From Mastigias papua (Eukaryota > Cnidaria > Scyphozoa > Rhizostomeae > Mastigiidae), in the NCBI GenBank assembly GCA_964019165.1, contig OZ025271.1, positions 2,788,501 to 2,852,500 of the forward strand: DNA of 64,000 nucleotides. Direction: 5' to 3'. Under the pieces are notes generated by a model that worked only from the letters and a program-made list of their open reading frames with translations, was not told the origin of the DNA and did not search any database. The position numbers were made by a program, and so were the translations under genes. Position 1 is the first letter of the stretch, and every line of letters starts with the position of its first letter. This document shows positions 23,401 through 38,359 of this stretch, one piece after another.

Positions 23401-26400
23401 GGGGTGCGAACAATAAGATGCGCTCATCTGACATAGACATCTTCATACCACTGTATAGAGCGGAGAGACCGCATTTGAGATTGTCACCGATTGGACATTA
23501 TCACGTAGGGTTCACAAGGGAGAAGGGGCAGATGTATCCTTATAACTAGAATACACACACATTGTGGGGACAGGTTCATGAGCAAAGGGACGGAAATATT
23601 ATTGGGTGTATTACCAAGTGACATATTTAAATATAAAAGTGGTGTATGCTCAGAGAATCAGATAACTTCGTATTGCTATCTAACTAATTGAAAGAAGTCT
23701 CTGTGGTGACACACAATATGGCCGACTAACTCGTCAACATCAGTATATATTAAAGAGGATGTTGCAATATTGGTACTAGAGCTATGACTTTTAGTGAACT
23801 CACGAACGTAAATGGCTGGGTAATGGGAGTTAGGGCTGGAGGGAGGGGGAAAGTATAGGTAATTCGGATATGTGGAATGCAATAAACCTAAGTAATATGG
23901 TATGTGAGTATTGCTGAGTTATGAGGGGTGTGAACAGTAATATGTGTTCATCTGATATAGACATCTTCATAGCACTGCATGGATCAGATAGACCAAATTT
24001 GTGATTGTCACCGATTGGACATTATCACGTAGGGTTCACAAGGGAGAAGGGGCAGATGTATCCTTATAACTAGAATACACACATATTGTGGGGACAGGTT
24101 CATGAGCAAAGGGACGGAAATATTATTTGGTGTATTACCAAGTGACATGAATAAATATATGCGTTTAGTGAGTGCCGAGAATCAGATAGTTACTTATTGC
24201 TATCTACTTCATTGAAAGAAGTCTCTAGTTTGAAACACAATATGCCCAATTGCCTCCTCAACATCAACATATATTAAAGAGAAAGTTACAATTTTGATAC
24301 TGGAACTATGGCTTTTAATGGACACACTAACATACATGGCTGGGTAATGGGAATGAGGGTTGGAGGGGGAGAGGAGAGTATAGGTAATTCTGGATATGTG
24401 GAATGCAATAAATGTAAGTTAAATGGTATGTGAGTATTGCTGAGTTATGAGGGGTGCGAACAATGAGATGCCCTCATCTGACATAGACATCTTCATACCA
24501 CTGTATACAGCAGATAGACCGCATGTGAGATTGTCACCGATTGGACATTATCACGTAGGGTTCACAAGGGAGAAGGGGCAGATGTATCCTTATAACTAGA
24601 ATACACACACATTGTGGGGACAGGTTCATGAGCAAAGGGACGGAAATATTATTGGGTGTATTACCAAGTGACATATTTAAATATAAAAGTGTTGTATGCT
24701 CAGAGAATCAGATAACTTCGTATTGCTATCTAACTAATTGAAAGAAGTCTCTGTGGTGACACACAATATGGCCGACTAACTCGTCAACATCAGTATATAT
24801 TAAAGAGGATGTTGCAATATTGGTACTAGAGCTATGACTTTTAGTGAACTCACGAACGTAAATGGCTGGGTAATGGGAGTTAGGGCTGGAGGGAGGGGGA
24901 AAGTATAGGTAATTCGGATATGTGGAATGCAATAAACCTAAGTAATATGGTATGTGAGTATTGCTGAGTTATGAGGGGTGCGAACAATAAGATGCCCTCA
25001 TCTGACATAGACATCTTCATACCACTGTATACAGCAGATAGACCAAATTTGTGATTGTCACCGATTGGACATTATCACGTAGGGTTCACAAGGGAGAAGG
25101 GGCAGATGTATCCTTATAACTAGAATACACACACATTGTGGGGACAGGTTCATGAAGAAAGGGAGGAAAATATTATTGGGTGTATTGCAAAGTGACATAA
25201 CTGAATATATAAGGTTAATGTGTGCCGAGAATCAGATAGTTTCTTATTGCTATCTAACTGATTGAAAGAGGTCTCTGTGTTGACACACAATATGGCCGAC
25301 TAACTCATCAACATGAGTATATATTAAAGAGGATGTTGCAATATTGGTACTAGAACTATGACGTTTAGTAGACTCACGAACGTTAATGCCTGGGTTATGG
25401 GATTGAGGGCTGGAGGGGGGGGAGAGTATAGGTAATTCTGGAACTGTGAAATGCTATAAATCTAAGTAATATCTTATGTGAGTATTGCTTAGGTATGAGG
25501 GGTGGACTACTAAGATGCGCTCATCTGATATAGACATCTTCATAGCACTGTATGGATCAGATAGAACCAATTTGTAATTGTCACCGATTGGAAATTATCA
25601 CGTAGGGTTCACAAGGGAGAAGGGGCAGATGTATCCTTATAACTAGACTACACACACATTGTGGGGACAGGTTCATGAAGACAGGGACGGAAAGATTATT
25701 GGGTGTATTACCAAGTGACATGAATAAATATATATGTGTAATCTGTGCGGAGAATCTGATAGTTTCTTATTGCTATCTACTTGTGTGAAAATAGTGTCTT
25801 CTTCGAAATACAATATGGCCGATTAGCTCGTCAAAGTCAGTAAATATTAAAGAGAATGTTACAAATATTGCTACTGGAACTATGGCTTTTAATGGACTCA
25901 CTACCGTAAATGGGTGGATAATGAGAATGGGGGGTGGAGCAAGGAGAGTATAGGTAAATCTAGATATGTGGAATGCAATAAATGTAAGTTAAATGGTATG
26001 TGAGTATTGCTGAGTTATGAGGGGTGCGAACAATAAGATGCGCTCATCTGACATAGACATCTTCATAGCACTGTATACAGCAGATAGACCGCATGTGAGA
26101 TTGTCACCGATTGGACATTATCACGTAGGGTTCACAAGGGAGAAGGGGCAGATGTATCCTTATAACTAGAATACACACACATTGTGGGGACAGGTTCATG
26201 AGCAAAGGGACGGAAATATTATTGGTGTATTGCCAAGTGACATGACTGAATATATGAGTTTAATGTGTGTCGAGAATCAGATAGTTTCCTATTGCTATCT
26301 ACTTTATTGAAAGAAGTGTCTGGTTCGACACACAATATGGCCGATTAGCTCGTCAACATCAGTAAATAGTACAGAGAATGTTACAAAATTGGTAATGGAA

Positions 26401-29400
26401 ATATGGCTTTTATTGGTCTAACGAACGTAAATGGGTGGGTAATGGGATTGGGGGACGAAGAGTGTATGTAATTCTCGACATGTCGACTGCACTAACTATA
26501 AGTAATATCTTATGTGAGTACTGTTGAGATAGGAGGGGTGCAAAAATAAGATGTGCTAATCTGATATAGACATCGTCATAGCAATGTATGCAGCAGATAG
26601 ATCCACCTTCTGATTGTCACCGATTGGAAATTATCACGTAGAGTTGAAAAGGAGGAAGGGGGAAATGTATCCTTATAACTAGAATACACACATATTGTGG
26701 GGACAGGTTCATGAGCAAAAGGACGGAAATAGTATTGGGTGTATTACCAAGTGACATGAATAAATATATGCGTTTAGTGAGTGCCGAGAATCAGATGGTT
26801 ACTTATTGCTATCTACTTCATTGACAGAAGTCTCTAGTTTGACACACAATATGCCCAATTGCCTCCTCAACCTCAATATATATTAAAGAGAAAGTTACAA
26901 TTGTGATACTGGAACTATGGCTTTTAATGGACACACTAACATACATGGCTGGGTAATGGGAATGAGGGCTAGAGGGGGGGGGAGAGTATAGGTAATTCTG
27001 GATATGTGGAATGCAATAAATGTAAGTTAAATGGTATGTGAGTATTGCTGAGTTATGAGGGGTGCGAACAATAAGATGCGCTCATCTGACATAGACATCT
27101 TCATACCACTGTATACAGCAGATAGACCGCATGTGAGATTGTCACCGATTGGACATTATCACGTAGGGTTCACAAGGGAGAAGGGGCAGATGTATCCTTA
27201 TAACTAGAATACACACACATTGTGGGGACAGGTTCATGAGCAAAGGGACGGAAATATTATTGGGTGTATTACCAAGTGATATATTAAAATATAAAAGTGT
27301 TGTATGTTCAGAGAATCAGGTACCTTCGTATTGCTATCTAACTGAGTGAAAGAAGTCTCTGGGTTGAAACACAATATGGCCGACTAACTCGTCAACATCA
27401 GTATATATTAAAGAGGATGTTGCAATATTGGTACTAGAGCTATGACTTTTAGTGGACTCACGAACGTAAATGGCTGGGTAATGGGAGTTAGGGCTGGAGG
27501 GAGGGGGAAAGTATAGGTAATTCGGATATGTGGAATGCAATAAACCTAAGTAATATGGTATGTGAGTATTGCTGATTTATGAGGGGTGTGAACAGTAATA
27601 TGTGCTCATCTGATATAGACATCTTCATAGCACTGTATGGATCAGATAGACCAAATTTATGATTGTCACCGATTGGACATTATCACGTATGGTTCACAAG
27701 GGAGAAGGGGCAGATGAATCCTTATAACTAGAATACACACACATTGTGGGGACAGGGTCATGACGACAGGGAGGGAGATATTATTGGGTGTATTGCCAAG
27801 TGACATGACTTAATATATAAGTTTAATATGTGCCGAGAATCAGATAGGTTCTTTTAGCTATCTACTTCATTGAAAGAACTCTCTAGGTCGAAACAGAATA
27901 TGGGCAATTACCTCCTCAACATCAATATATATTAAAGAGAAAGTTACAATTTTGATACTGGAACTATGGCTTTTAGTGGACACACTAACATACATGGCTG
28001 GGTAATGGGAATGAGGGCTTGAGGGGGGGGGGAGAGTATAGGAACTTCTGGACATGTAGAATGCAATGAATGTAAGTTATATGGTATGTGAGTATTGCTG
28101 AGTTATGAGGGGTGCGAACAATAATATGCGCCCATCTGATATAGAAATCGTCATAGAACTGTATAGAGCAGATAGGACGCATTTGAGATTATCGCCGATT
28201 GGACATTATCACGTAGGGTTCACAAGGGAGAAGGGGCAGATGTATCCTTATAACTAGAATACACACACATTGTGGGGACAGGTTCATGAGCAAAGGGACG
28301 GAATATTATTGGGTGTATTACCAAGTGACATGAATAAATATATGCGTTTAGTGAGTGCCGAGAATCAGATAGTTACTTATTGCTATCTACTTCATTGAAA
28401 GAAGTCTCTAGTTTGAAACACAATTTGCCCAATTGCCTCCTCAACATCAATATATATTAAAGAGAAAGTTACAATTTTGATACTGGAACTATGGCTTTTA
28501 ATGGACACACTAACATACATGGCTGGGTAATGGGATTGAGGGCTGGAGGTGGGGGGAGAGTATAGGTAATTCTGGATATGTGGAATGCAATAAATGTAAG
28601 TTAAATGGTATGTGAGTATTGCTGAGTTATGAGGGGTGCGAACAATAAGATGCGCTCATCTGACATAGACATCTTCATAGCACTGTATACAGCAGATAGA
28701 CCGCATGTGAGATTGTCACCGATTGGAAATTATCACGTAGGGTTCACAAGGGAGAAGGGGCAGATGTATCCTTATAACTAGACTACACACACATTGTGGG
28801 GCAGGTTCATGAAGACAGGGACGGAAAGATTATTGGGTGTATTACCAAGTGACATGAATAAATATATATGTGTAATCTGTGCGGAGAATCTGATAGTTTC
28901 TTATTGCTATCCACTTGTGTGAAAATAGTGTCTTCTTCGAAATACAATATGGCCGATTAGCTCGTCAAAGTCAGTAAATATTAAAGAGAATGTTACAAAT
29001 ATTGCTACTGGAACTATGGCTTTTAATGGAGTCACTACCGTAAATGGGTGGATAATGAGAATGGGGGGTGGAGCAAGGAGAGTATAGGTAAGTCTAGATA
29101 TGTGGAATGCAATAAATGTAAGTTACATGGTATGTGAGTATTGCTGAGTTATGAGGGGTGCGAACAATAAGATGCGCTCATCTGACATAGACATCTTCAT
29201 ACCACTGTATACAGCAGATAGACCGCATGTGAGATTGTCACCGATTGGACATTATCACGTAGGGTTCACAAAGGAGAAGGGGCAGATGTATCCTTATAAC
29301 TAGAATACACACACATTGTGGGGACAGGTTCATGAGCAAAGGGACGGAAATATTATTGGGTGTATTACCAAGTGACATATTTAAATATAAAAGTGTTGTA

Positions 29401-31000
29401 TGCTCAGAGAATCAGGTACCTTCGTATTGCTATCTAACTGAGTGAAAGAAGTCTCTGGGTTGAAACACAATATGGCCGACTAACTCGTCAACATCAGTAT
29501 ATATTAAAGAGGATGTTGCAATATTGGTACTAGAGCTATGACTTTTAGTGGACTCACGAACGTAAATGGCTGGGTAATGGGAGTTAGGGCTGGAGGGAGG
29601 GGGAAAGTATAGGTAATTCGGATATGTGGAATGCAATAAACCTAAGTAATATGGTATGTGAGTATTGCTGATTTATGAGGGGTGTGAACAGTAATATGTG
29701 CTCATCTGATATAGACATCTTCATAGCACTGTATGGATCAGATAGACCAAATTTGTGATTGTCACCGATTGGACATTATCACGTATGGGTCACAAGGGAG
29801 AAGGGGCAGATGTATCCTTATAACTAGAATACACACACATTGTGGGGACAGGTTCATGAGCAAAGGGACGGAAATATTATTTGGTGTATTGCCAAGTGAC
29901 ATGACTGAATATATGAGTTTAATGTGTGTCGAGAATCAGATAGTGTCCTATTGCTATCTACTTTATTGAAAGAAGTGTCTGGTTCGACACACAATATGGC
30001 CGATTAGCTCGTCAACATCAGTAAATAGTACAGAGAATGTTACAAAATTGGTAATGGAAATATGGCTTTTATTGGTCTAACGAACGTAAATGGGTGGGTA
30101 ATGGGATTGGGGGACGAAGAGTGTATGTAATTCTCGACATGTCGACTGCACTAACTATAAGTAATATCTTATGTGAGTACTGTTGAGATAGGAGGGGTGC
30201 AAAAATAAGATGTGCTAATCTGATATAGACATCGTCATAGCAATGTATGCAGCAGATAGATCCACCTTCTGATTGTCACCGATTGGAAATTATCACGTAG
30301 AGTTGAAAAGGAGGAAGGGGGAAATGTATCCTTATAACTAGAATACACACACATTGTGGGGACAGGTTCATGTAAAAAGGGACGGAAGTATTATTGGGCG
30401 TATTACCAAGTGACATGAATGAATATATAAGTTTAATGTGTGCGGAGAATCAGATAGTTTCTTATTGCTATCTACTTGATTGCGAAAAGTGTCTTGTTCG
30501 AGATACAACATGGCCTATTAGCTCGTCAAAATCAGTAAATATTAAAGAGAATGTTACAATCTTGGTACTGGAGGTATGACTGTTAGTGGACTCACTAACG
30601 TAAAGGCTGGGTAATGGGAATTGAGGAGGTGGAGGGGGGGAGAGTATATGTAATTCTGGATATGTGGAATGCAATAAATCGAAGTTAAATGGTATGTGAG
30701 TATTGCTGAGTTATGAGGGGTGCGAAAAATAAGATATGCCCATCTGGTATAGACATCTTCGTAGCACTGTATGCAGCAGATAGAACCTATTTGAGATTAT
30801 CGCCGAGTGTTAATTATCACGTAGAGTGACAGGGGAGAAGGGACAGATGTATCCATATAATAGAATACACACAGATTGTGTGTACAAGTTCATGAAGATA
30901 GCAAGAAAATTTTTTTTGGGTGTATTATCAAGTGACATTAATAAATCTGTAAGTGTCTTTGAATACTAAAGGGAATGTTACTATATTGGTAGTGGAACTA
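20650..31000 (-). repeat. Satellite 1, right array (inverted)
   Basis: About twenty monomers in minus orientation, with the box (TGTGGGGACAGGTTCAT) near 21,996, 22,510, 23,038, 23,565, 24,088, 24,616, 25,139, 25,658 and onward to 30,357. Degenerate copies lie near 20,655, 21,456 and 30,877. Its higher-order order differs from the left array: near-identical blocks recur 1,050 bp apart (23,676 and 24,726) and 2,096 bp apart (27,334 and 29,430). Others recur about 3,134 bp apart (25,671 and 28,805) and about 3,659 bp apart (26,222 and 29,881). These are multiples of about 523 bp. Confidence 0.93.
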
Positions 31001-32640
31001 TGGTGTGGAATGGACATGGGAACAATAAATAAATATTGGTCTATGTCAACTTAACATTTGGAAAAGAATATCTTTCTATTGAAAGAGCAGGAACTGTACA
31101 GCATTTTTAATAGTGTTTGGGGGGGGGGGGCTGAAAGGCAAACGAATTTAGACGAATTGCTGTGGGAACAAGTTTTGATTCTGTGCCTATTGGCTAGTCT
31201 AGCCAGAGATATCTGGGAAACACAGTTTCGTTCATAGTCTCAATCTAGTGCTTTCAAGAAAAATACTGAACTGTATACTTACAGTTTGCCATCAAGCATG
31301 TCTGAGAGCTATGATCAGGCATATTTCTTAAGCTTAGTGATTGTGAATGTTGCTACTTATTTGGAGCTCTCTTCGAAAGGCGCCACCATGGTTCGCAGAG
31401 AGGAGGGAAATTTTGAGTTTTTGCTTTACCAGATAGCTAGACTATACTTTTCCTACGTTTCTTTTCAAAAGATTCCTTTGTAAATATAATATGTCCCAGC
31501 AAAGGTTTAAAATAAGTTGTTTCCTGCATAGACTCTGAAAAGTCAGCATACTATCCAAATGCAAAATTTTATGACGCAAAACTTAAGTGAAGTGAGATAG
31601 AATGTAAAACTCCACTCCTTGAGGATTGAAACAGCTAACTTCAGTGTAATCAACAAGAAAATACATGTCATGCATGATAGGAGTTACACCATCTTATGTT
31701 TGGGAAGAACAATATGTATTATAAAATATCATCTTGGAATTGTAGAGGTAGAGAGCAACGGAAGGGAACAGGACCGTGTCTGGAATTGCCTTGGGTCCTC
31801 ATGGTCCTCGTTCAAAACACCCATGACTGCCTTTGGTGTTGTGTGTTTGAAAGGAACCGCGTCGTTCATTGTTGATTGGAAGTGCTTTCTTATCTTGTGC
31901 ATCAGTTGTTTTTGATCAGAATTAAAAAGAGCGCATTTATAATAGCTTCTAGACCTACTCTTGAACCAAAGGGCTGCTCTGTCCCTGAGAAAGAGTAAGA
32001 CAATGAAAGCTTCCATTGTTGTAAACCCTGATGACAATACTAGCACAAACAGACAATTTGAGCAGTTGAGATCTTCAATGTAGTAATGGATCAGGTTATG
32101 AGATGAACAAGAAGTCAGTGTTCTGACCAGAAGGAACACTATCAAGATCTTTCTTGTTTAGACCCACGCTATTTCAAAGAATTTAAAGGACAAAGCTTGC
32201 CCAAGTGGCTTCTAAAGTTGCATGCAAAACATCGTGCTGGGTATCATCACGTTAAAAGAGCAACTTCTAGACTTTCGAGAGATATTTCCATGACTAGGAA
32301 AAGCAATACCAGGGACCTACAGAGTACAGTAGAATTAAGGAGCTATAGATGATTGAATTGAGTATAAAAATGAAGATAATGGGGATGATGATGATACTGA
32401 TAATGATGATGATGATGAGCTATGTCAGGTGAGTTATATAGATTGTGTGTTAAATTTTGTCGCTCGCGCTTTTCTATGTGTGTTTCAGCTTCTGTACCAG
32501 TTAAACCTACAGTCAACAGCATAAGAATATATGGTGGCTATAACCATTAAAGTGAAAAACTTTGATAGAGTGACAAATAGAAAGAAACATAAAACATAGC
32601 GGATAAACTGATCGAATCGGTAAAATTGTCGCTGTTTTGT
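31000..32640. other. Satellite-to-satellite spacer, no gene recognised
   Basis: Sequence between the last degenerate satellite 1 monomer and satellite 2. A poly-G run lies near 31,122 and a (GAT)n tract near 32,377-32,420. A minus-strand open frame at 31,729-32,145 contains a plausible-looking stretch (MHKIRKHFQSTMNDAVPF), but it has no recognised family, splice support or repeat partner. I see nothing firm here. Confidence 0.6.
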
Positions 32641-32765
32641 GGGGGATACAGGGGGTTCGCAAGAGAGAGCAAATTCTATGATAGATGTTCTATATAGCTG
32701 CTCTTCAGTAATAAATAATCGGGGATCATGAATGATATTTGGGATTCGCATATGATCTGACACTA
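32640..32765 (+). repeat. Satellite 2 boundary block, left copy
   Basis: Contains TATGATAGATGTTC, CTCTTCAGTAATAAATAATC and GGGGATCATGAATGATATTT directly before the first satellite 2 monomer. A diverged copy in the same orientation follows the last monomer at 42,122-42,300, so the same block bounds the satellite on both sides. Confidence 0.75.
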
Positions 32766-35034
32766 ATAATTAGAAACTCTCTGGGTCCACAGTAGATACA
32801 GCACTTACTGTACTCCACCGATATATACGCACACCTTGTGGGGACACTTAACTTATATAACATAGAGTTCAGACACTGATAATTAGACACTCTTGAGGTC
32901 AACAGTAGATGTAAGACTTACTCTATTGTAGTGATATATACACTCACCTTGTGGGGACATTTAAGTTATATAACATAAAGTTCAGACACTGATAATTAGA
33001 CACTCTCGGGGTCAACAGTAGATATAGGACTTACTATATTGTAGTGATATATACACTCACCTTGTGGGGACATTTAAGTTATATAACATAACGTTCAGAC
33101 ACTGATAATTAGACACTTTTGGGGCCACAGTAGATATAGAACTTACTATATCGTAATGATGTATACACTCACCTTGTGGGGACATTTAAGTTATATAACA
33201 TAAAGTTCAGACGCTGATAAGTAGACACTTTTGGGGCCACAGTAGATATAGGACTTACTATATTGTAGTGATGTATACACTCACCTTGTGGGGGCATTTA
33301 AGTTATATAACATAAAGTTCAGACACTGATAATTAGACACTTTTGGGGCCACAGTAGATATAGGACTTACTATATTGTAGTGATGTATACACACACCTTG
33401 TGGGGACATTTAAGTTATATAACATAAAGTTCAGACACTGATAATTAGATACTCTCGGGGTCCACATAGGACTTACTATATTATAGTGATATACACACGC
33501 ACCTTGTGGGGACATTTAAGTTATATAACATAAAGCTCAGACACTGATAATTAGACACTCTCGGGGTCCACATAGGACTTACTATATTGTAGTGATGTAT
33601 ACACACACCTTGTGGGGACATTTAAGTTATATAACATAAAGCTCAGACACTGATAATTAGACACTCTCGGGGTCCACATAGGACTTACTACATTATAGTG
33701 ATTTATACACTCACCTTGTGGGGACATTTAAGTTATATAACATAAAGCTCAGACACTGATAATTAGACACTCTCGGGGTCCACATAGGACTTACTATATT
33801 ATAGTGATATACACACGCACCTTGTGGGGACATTTAAGTTATATAACATAAAGCTCAGACACTGATAATTAGACACTCTCGGGGTCCACATAGGACTTAC
33901 TATATTATAGTGATATACACACGCACCTTGTGGGGACATTTAAGTTATATAACATAAAGCTCAGACACTGATAATTAGACACTCTCGGGGTCCACATAGG
34001 ACTTACTATATTATAGTGATATACACACGCACCTTGTGGGGACATTTAAGTTATATAACATAAAGCTCAGACACTGATAATTAGACACTCTCGGGGTCCA
34101 CATAGGACTTACTACATTATAGTGATTTATACACTCACCTTGTGGGGACATTTAAGTTATATAACATAAAGCTCAGACACTGATAATTAGACACTCTCGG
34201 GGTCCACATAGGACTTACTATATTATAGTGATATACACACGCACCTTGTGGGGACATTTAAGTTATATAACATAAAGCTCAGACACTGATAATTAGACAC
34301 ACTCGGGGTCCACATAGGACTTACTATATTGTAGTGATGTATACACACACCTTGTGGGGACATTTAAGTTATATAACATAAAGCTCAGACACTGATAATT
34401 AGACACTCTCGGGGTCCACATAGGACTTACTACATTATAGTGATTTATACACTCACCTTGTGGGGACATTTAAGTTATATAACATAAAGCTCAGACACTG
34501 ATAATTAGACACTCTCGGGGTCCACATAGGACTTACTATATTATAGTGATATACACACGCACCTTGTGGGGACATTTAAGTTATATAACATAAAGCTCAG
34601 ACACTGATAATTAGACACTCTCGGGGTCCACATAGGACTTACTATATTGTAGTGATGTATACACACACCTTGTGGGGACATTTAAGTTATATAACATAAA
34701 GCTCAGACACTGATAATTAGACACTCTCGGGGTCCACATAGGACTTACTACATTATAGTGATTTATACACACACCTTGTGGGGACATTTAAGTTATATAA
34801 CATAAAGCTCAGACACTGATAATTAGACACTCTCGGGGTCCACATAGGACTTACTATATTATAGTGATATACACACGCACCTTGTGGGGACATTTAAGTT
34901 ATATAACATAAAGCTCAGACACTGATAATTAGACACTCTCGGGGTCCACATAGGACTTACTATATTATAGTGATATACACACGCACCTTGTGGGGACATT
35001 TAAGTTATATAACATAAAGTTCAGACACTGATAA
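32763..35034 (+). repeat. Satellite 2, block 1 (about 21 monomers)
   Basis: Tandem monomers of about 113 bp at the left edge and about 106 bp further in. The short form lacks the eight bases that contain GTAGATAT before AGGACTTACTA. Each monomer carries ACCTTGTGGGGACATTTAAG and GACACTGATAATTAGACACT. Short monomers fall into at least three variants, distinguished by the stretch before the box: ATACACACGC, GTATACACACA and TTTATACACTC. The variants recur in partly ordered groups, so recent amplification involved multi-monomer units. Confidence 0.95.
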
Positions 35035-35575
35035 CAGGGGCCGCGCAACAGAGGGGCCGGGGTGGCCATGGCCCCTCCACTTTTTTTCAGATATAAATGT
35101 TTCAGTTGGAAAGCTGTGTGATGCTTAGTAGCTTTACTTCAGTGACATTTCTACAACCCGTAATAATGATTTTAGTTAAGAATTAGGAGCATAGAGGAAA
35201 GGAATTTTACTCCAGAGTTGGTGCATTGGCTTTATCTAAGCCAAATTCCAGAAATTTGACTTTTTCTGAACTTATTTGGCCTAGAAAATTTAGTTTGGTT
35301 TAGAGGATTTATTTGGCTTTTTGGCTCTTTTCATTTCTATAAAAGATTAGCTCCGATATTAAAAAGTTATCATCAGCAGTAGGTTGATTATAATAAGCCT
35401 GTGACCATTGATTTTCGTTGGCTTACATTCCCTGACCTTCTGTGTGGTGATATGAGAAAACGTTACGTGTTTTTGTTGACTTTCGACATCATGCTTTCCT
35501 GTATATTTCAACCAGTCTTCAAGCCATTTCTACAACCAAAAGATCACTAATACCAAATATCGTTTTCATTGTGAA

Positions 35576-35825
35576 AGTTGTATTGGTCAGTGGTGCTACG
35601 ACTGCAACACCTGAAAGATCTTTTTCTATGGCTAGAAGAATTAAAACATGGCTACGGTCAACAATGAAACAGCAGAGATTCAACTCCCTTTCTATTTTGA
35701 ATTGAAGCAAAGTTCTTGTAGATAAGCTGCCACTGGTCAAAGTTGCTAATGAATTTGTTGAAAAGCGTCCAAATCGCAGAAACGAATTTTGTTTGTTTAC
35801 AGAGAGCGATTTAAAGAGCCAATAG
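35576..35825 (+). pseudogene. hAT transposase C-terminal dimerisation domain, broken
   Basis: The plus strand encodes ATTATPERSFSMARRIKTWL, then RSTMKQQRFNSL. After an in-frame TGA it continues LPLVKVANEFVEKRPNRRNE. The order (xAxxERSFSxxRRIKTxLRSTM, RLNSL, DKLxLxxVANEFxxxxPNRRNEF) is the conserved C-terminal dimerisation region of hAT transposases. The DDE catalytic core upstream could not be recognised. With at least one stop codon and no start, this cannot encode an active transposase. Confidence 0.8.
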
Positions 35826-35881
35826 CTTCAACAACTGGACAGAGATCTTAAAATTTAGACTTCTATACTTTTTGTCTAAAG

Positions 35882-36238
35882 CAGTGTCTCCCAACCACCG
35901 TGCCACGGCACACTAGTGTACTGTAAGAGATAATCAGGTGTGCTGTGAAAAACTGCAAACTCTCGCTTCATTTGTCAAAAAATTACTGATTCCACGCAGA
36001 CAATGAATCGTCTTATGTTTATCTTAATGAACTGGCTGCAGTTGGTAATCAGTGATGCTTTGAGAGACAGCAGCAGTGACAAATGATTGATAAATATATT
36101 AGATATTAGGAAATAAGGAATCAACCAGGGGCTGTACTTCACTAGCTGTGTATTTTCACATATTTATTTGGTGGTATCCCGTGTGATTTTTTTATGCAGA
36201 ACAGGTGCCGTATCATAAAAATGGTTGGGGAAACACTG
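35882..36238. mobile_element. Nested 357-bp hAT-type MITE with perfect 8-bp target duplication
   Basis: The element begins CAGTGTCTCCCAACC and ends GGTTGGGGAAACACTG, an inverted pair. It is bracketed by GTCTAAAG at 35,874-35,881 and 36,239-36,246, an exact 8-bp duplication. It has no coding capacity. It must have inserted after the larger hAT element was in place. Confidence 0.9.
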
Positions 36239-36297
36239 GTCTAAAGCACAATGATAATCGGTAATATAACTATACATAACTCATATATGTATACAAA

Positions 36298-36457
<160 letters not shown>

Positions 36458-36537
36458 CGAGAATTACAAAAATATATTACGAGATATATTTGTAAGCTTG
36501 GCCCCCTCCCACTTTTGAACTCAATGCGCGGCCACTG

Positions 36538-38359
36538 GATAATTAAACACTCTCGGGGTCCACAGTAGATATAGAACTTACTATATTGCAGTGATATATA
36601 CACTCACCTTGTGGGGACATTTAAGTTATATAACATAAAGTTCAGACACTGATAATTAGACACTTTTGGGGCCACAGTAGATATAGAACTTACTATATTG
36701 TAGTGATGTATACACACACCTTGTGGGGACATTTAAGTTATATACCATAAAGTTCAGACACTGATAATTAGACACTCTCGGGGTCAACAGTAGATATAGG
36801 ACTTACTATATTGTAGTGATATATACACTCACCTTGTGGGGACATTTAAGTTATATAACATAAAGTTCAGACACTGATAATTAGACACTTTTGGGGCCAC
36901 AGTAGATATAGAACTTACTATATTGTAGTGATGTATACACACACCTTGTGGGGACATTTAAGTTATATAACATAAAGTTCAGACACTGATAATTAGACAC
37001 TCTAGGGGTCAACAGTAGACATAGGACTTACTATATTGTAGTGATATATACACTCACCTTGTGGGGACATTTAGGTTATATAACATAAAGTTCAGACACT
37101 GATACTTAGACACTCTTGGGGTCAACAGTAGATATAGGACTTACTATATTGTAGTGATGTATACACACACCTTGTGGGGACATTTAATTTATATAACATA
37201 AAGTGCAGACACTGATAATTAGACACTTTTGGGGCCACAGTAGATATAGGACTTACTATATTGTAGTGATGTATACACACACCTTGTGGGGACATGTAAG
37301 TTATATAACATAAAGTTCAGACACTGATAATTAGACACTCTCGGGGTCCACAGTAGATATAGGACTTACTACATTATAGTGACTTATACACTCACCTTGT
37401 GGGGACATTTAGGTTATATAACATAAAGCTCAGACACTGATAATTAGACACTCTCGGGGTCCACATAGGACTTACTATATTATAGTGATATACACACGCA
37501 CCTTGTGGGGACATTTAAGTTATATAACATAAAGCTCAGACACTGATAATTAGACACTTTTAGGGCCACAGTAGATATAGGACTTACTATATTGTAGTGA
37601 TGTATACACTCACCTTGTGGGGACATTTAAGTTATATAACATAGAGTTCAGAAACTGATAATTAGACACTCTCGGGGTCAACAGTAGATATAGGACTTAC
37701 TATATTGTAGTGATGTATACACACACCTTGTGGGGACATTTAAGTTATATAACATAAAGTTCAGACACTGATAATTAGACACTCTTGGTGTCCACAGTAG
37801 ATATAGGACGTACTATATTGTAGTGATGTATACACTCACCTTGTGGGGACATTTAAGTTATATAACATACAGGTCAGACACTGATAATTAGACACTCTCG
37901 GGGTCAACAGTAGATATAGGACTTACTATATTGTAGTGATATATACACTCACCTTGTGGGGACATTTAAGTTATATAACATAAAGTTCAGACACTGATAA
38001 TTAGACACTCTCAGAGTTCACAGTAGATATAGGACTTACTATATTGTAGTGATATATACACACACCTTGTGGGGACATTTAAGTTATATAACATAAAGTT
38101 CAGACACTGATAATTAGACACTCGCGGGGTCAACAGTAGATATAGGACTTAATATATTATAGTGATGTATACACACACCTTGTGGGGACATTTAAGTTAT
38201 ATAACATAAAGTTCAGACACTGATAATTAGACAGTCTTGGGGTCAACAGTAGATATAGGGCTTAATATTATGTGGCAAATATCAATCCGAAAAGATTATA
38301 GTATACACGTTAAATGTTCTAGGTTCGATGAGTCCGTATGGACTTACTACAGTGTAGTG

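Noticed and set aside
31379..31483. ATG in a strong start context (GCCACCATGG) followed by a short open frame
   Set aside because: Only about 30 codons, no family, no splice signals, in repeat-rich spacer.
31729..32145. 138-codon minus-strand open frame
   Set aside because: The first half is low-complexity and hydrophobic without a signal pattern, and no family or exon boundary was recognised; kept only as a note in the spacer entry.
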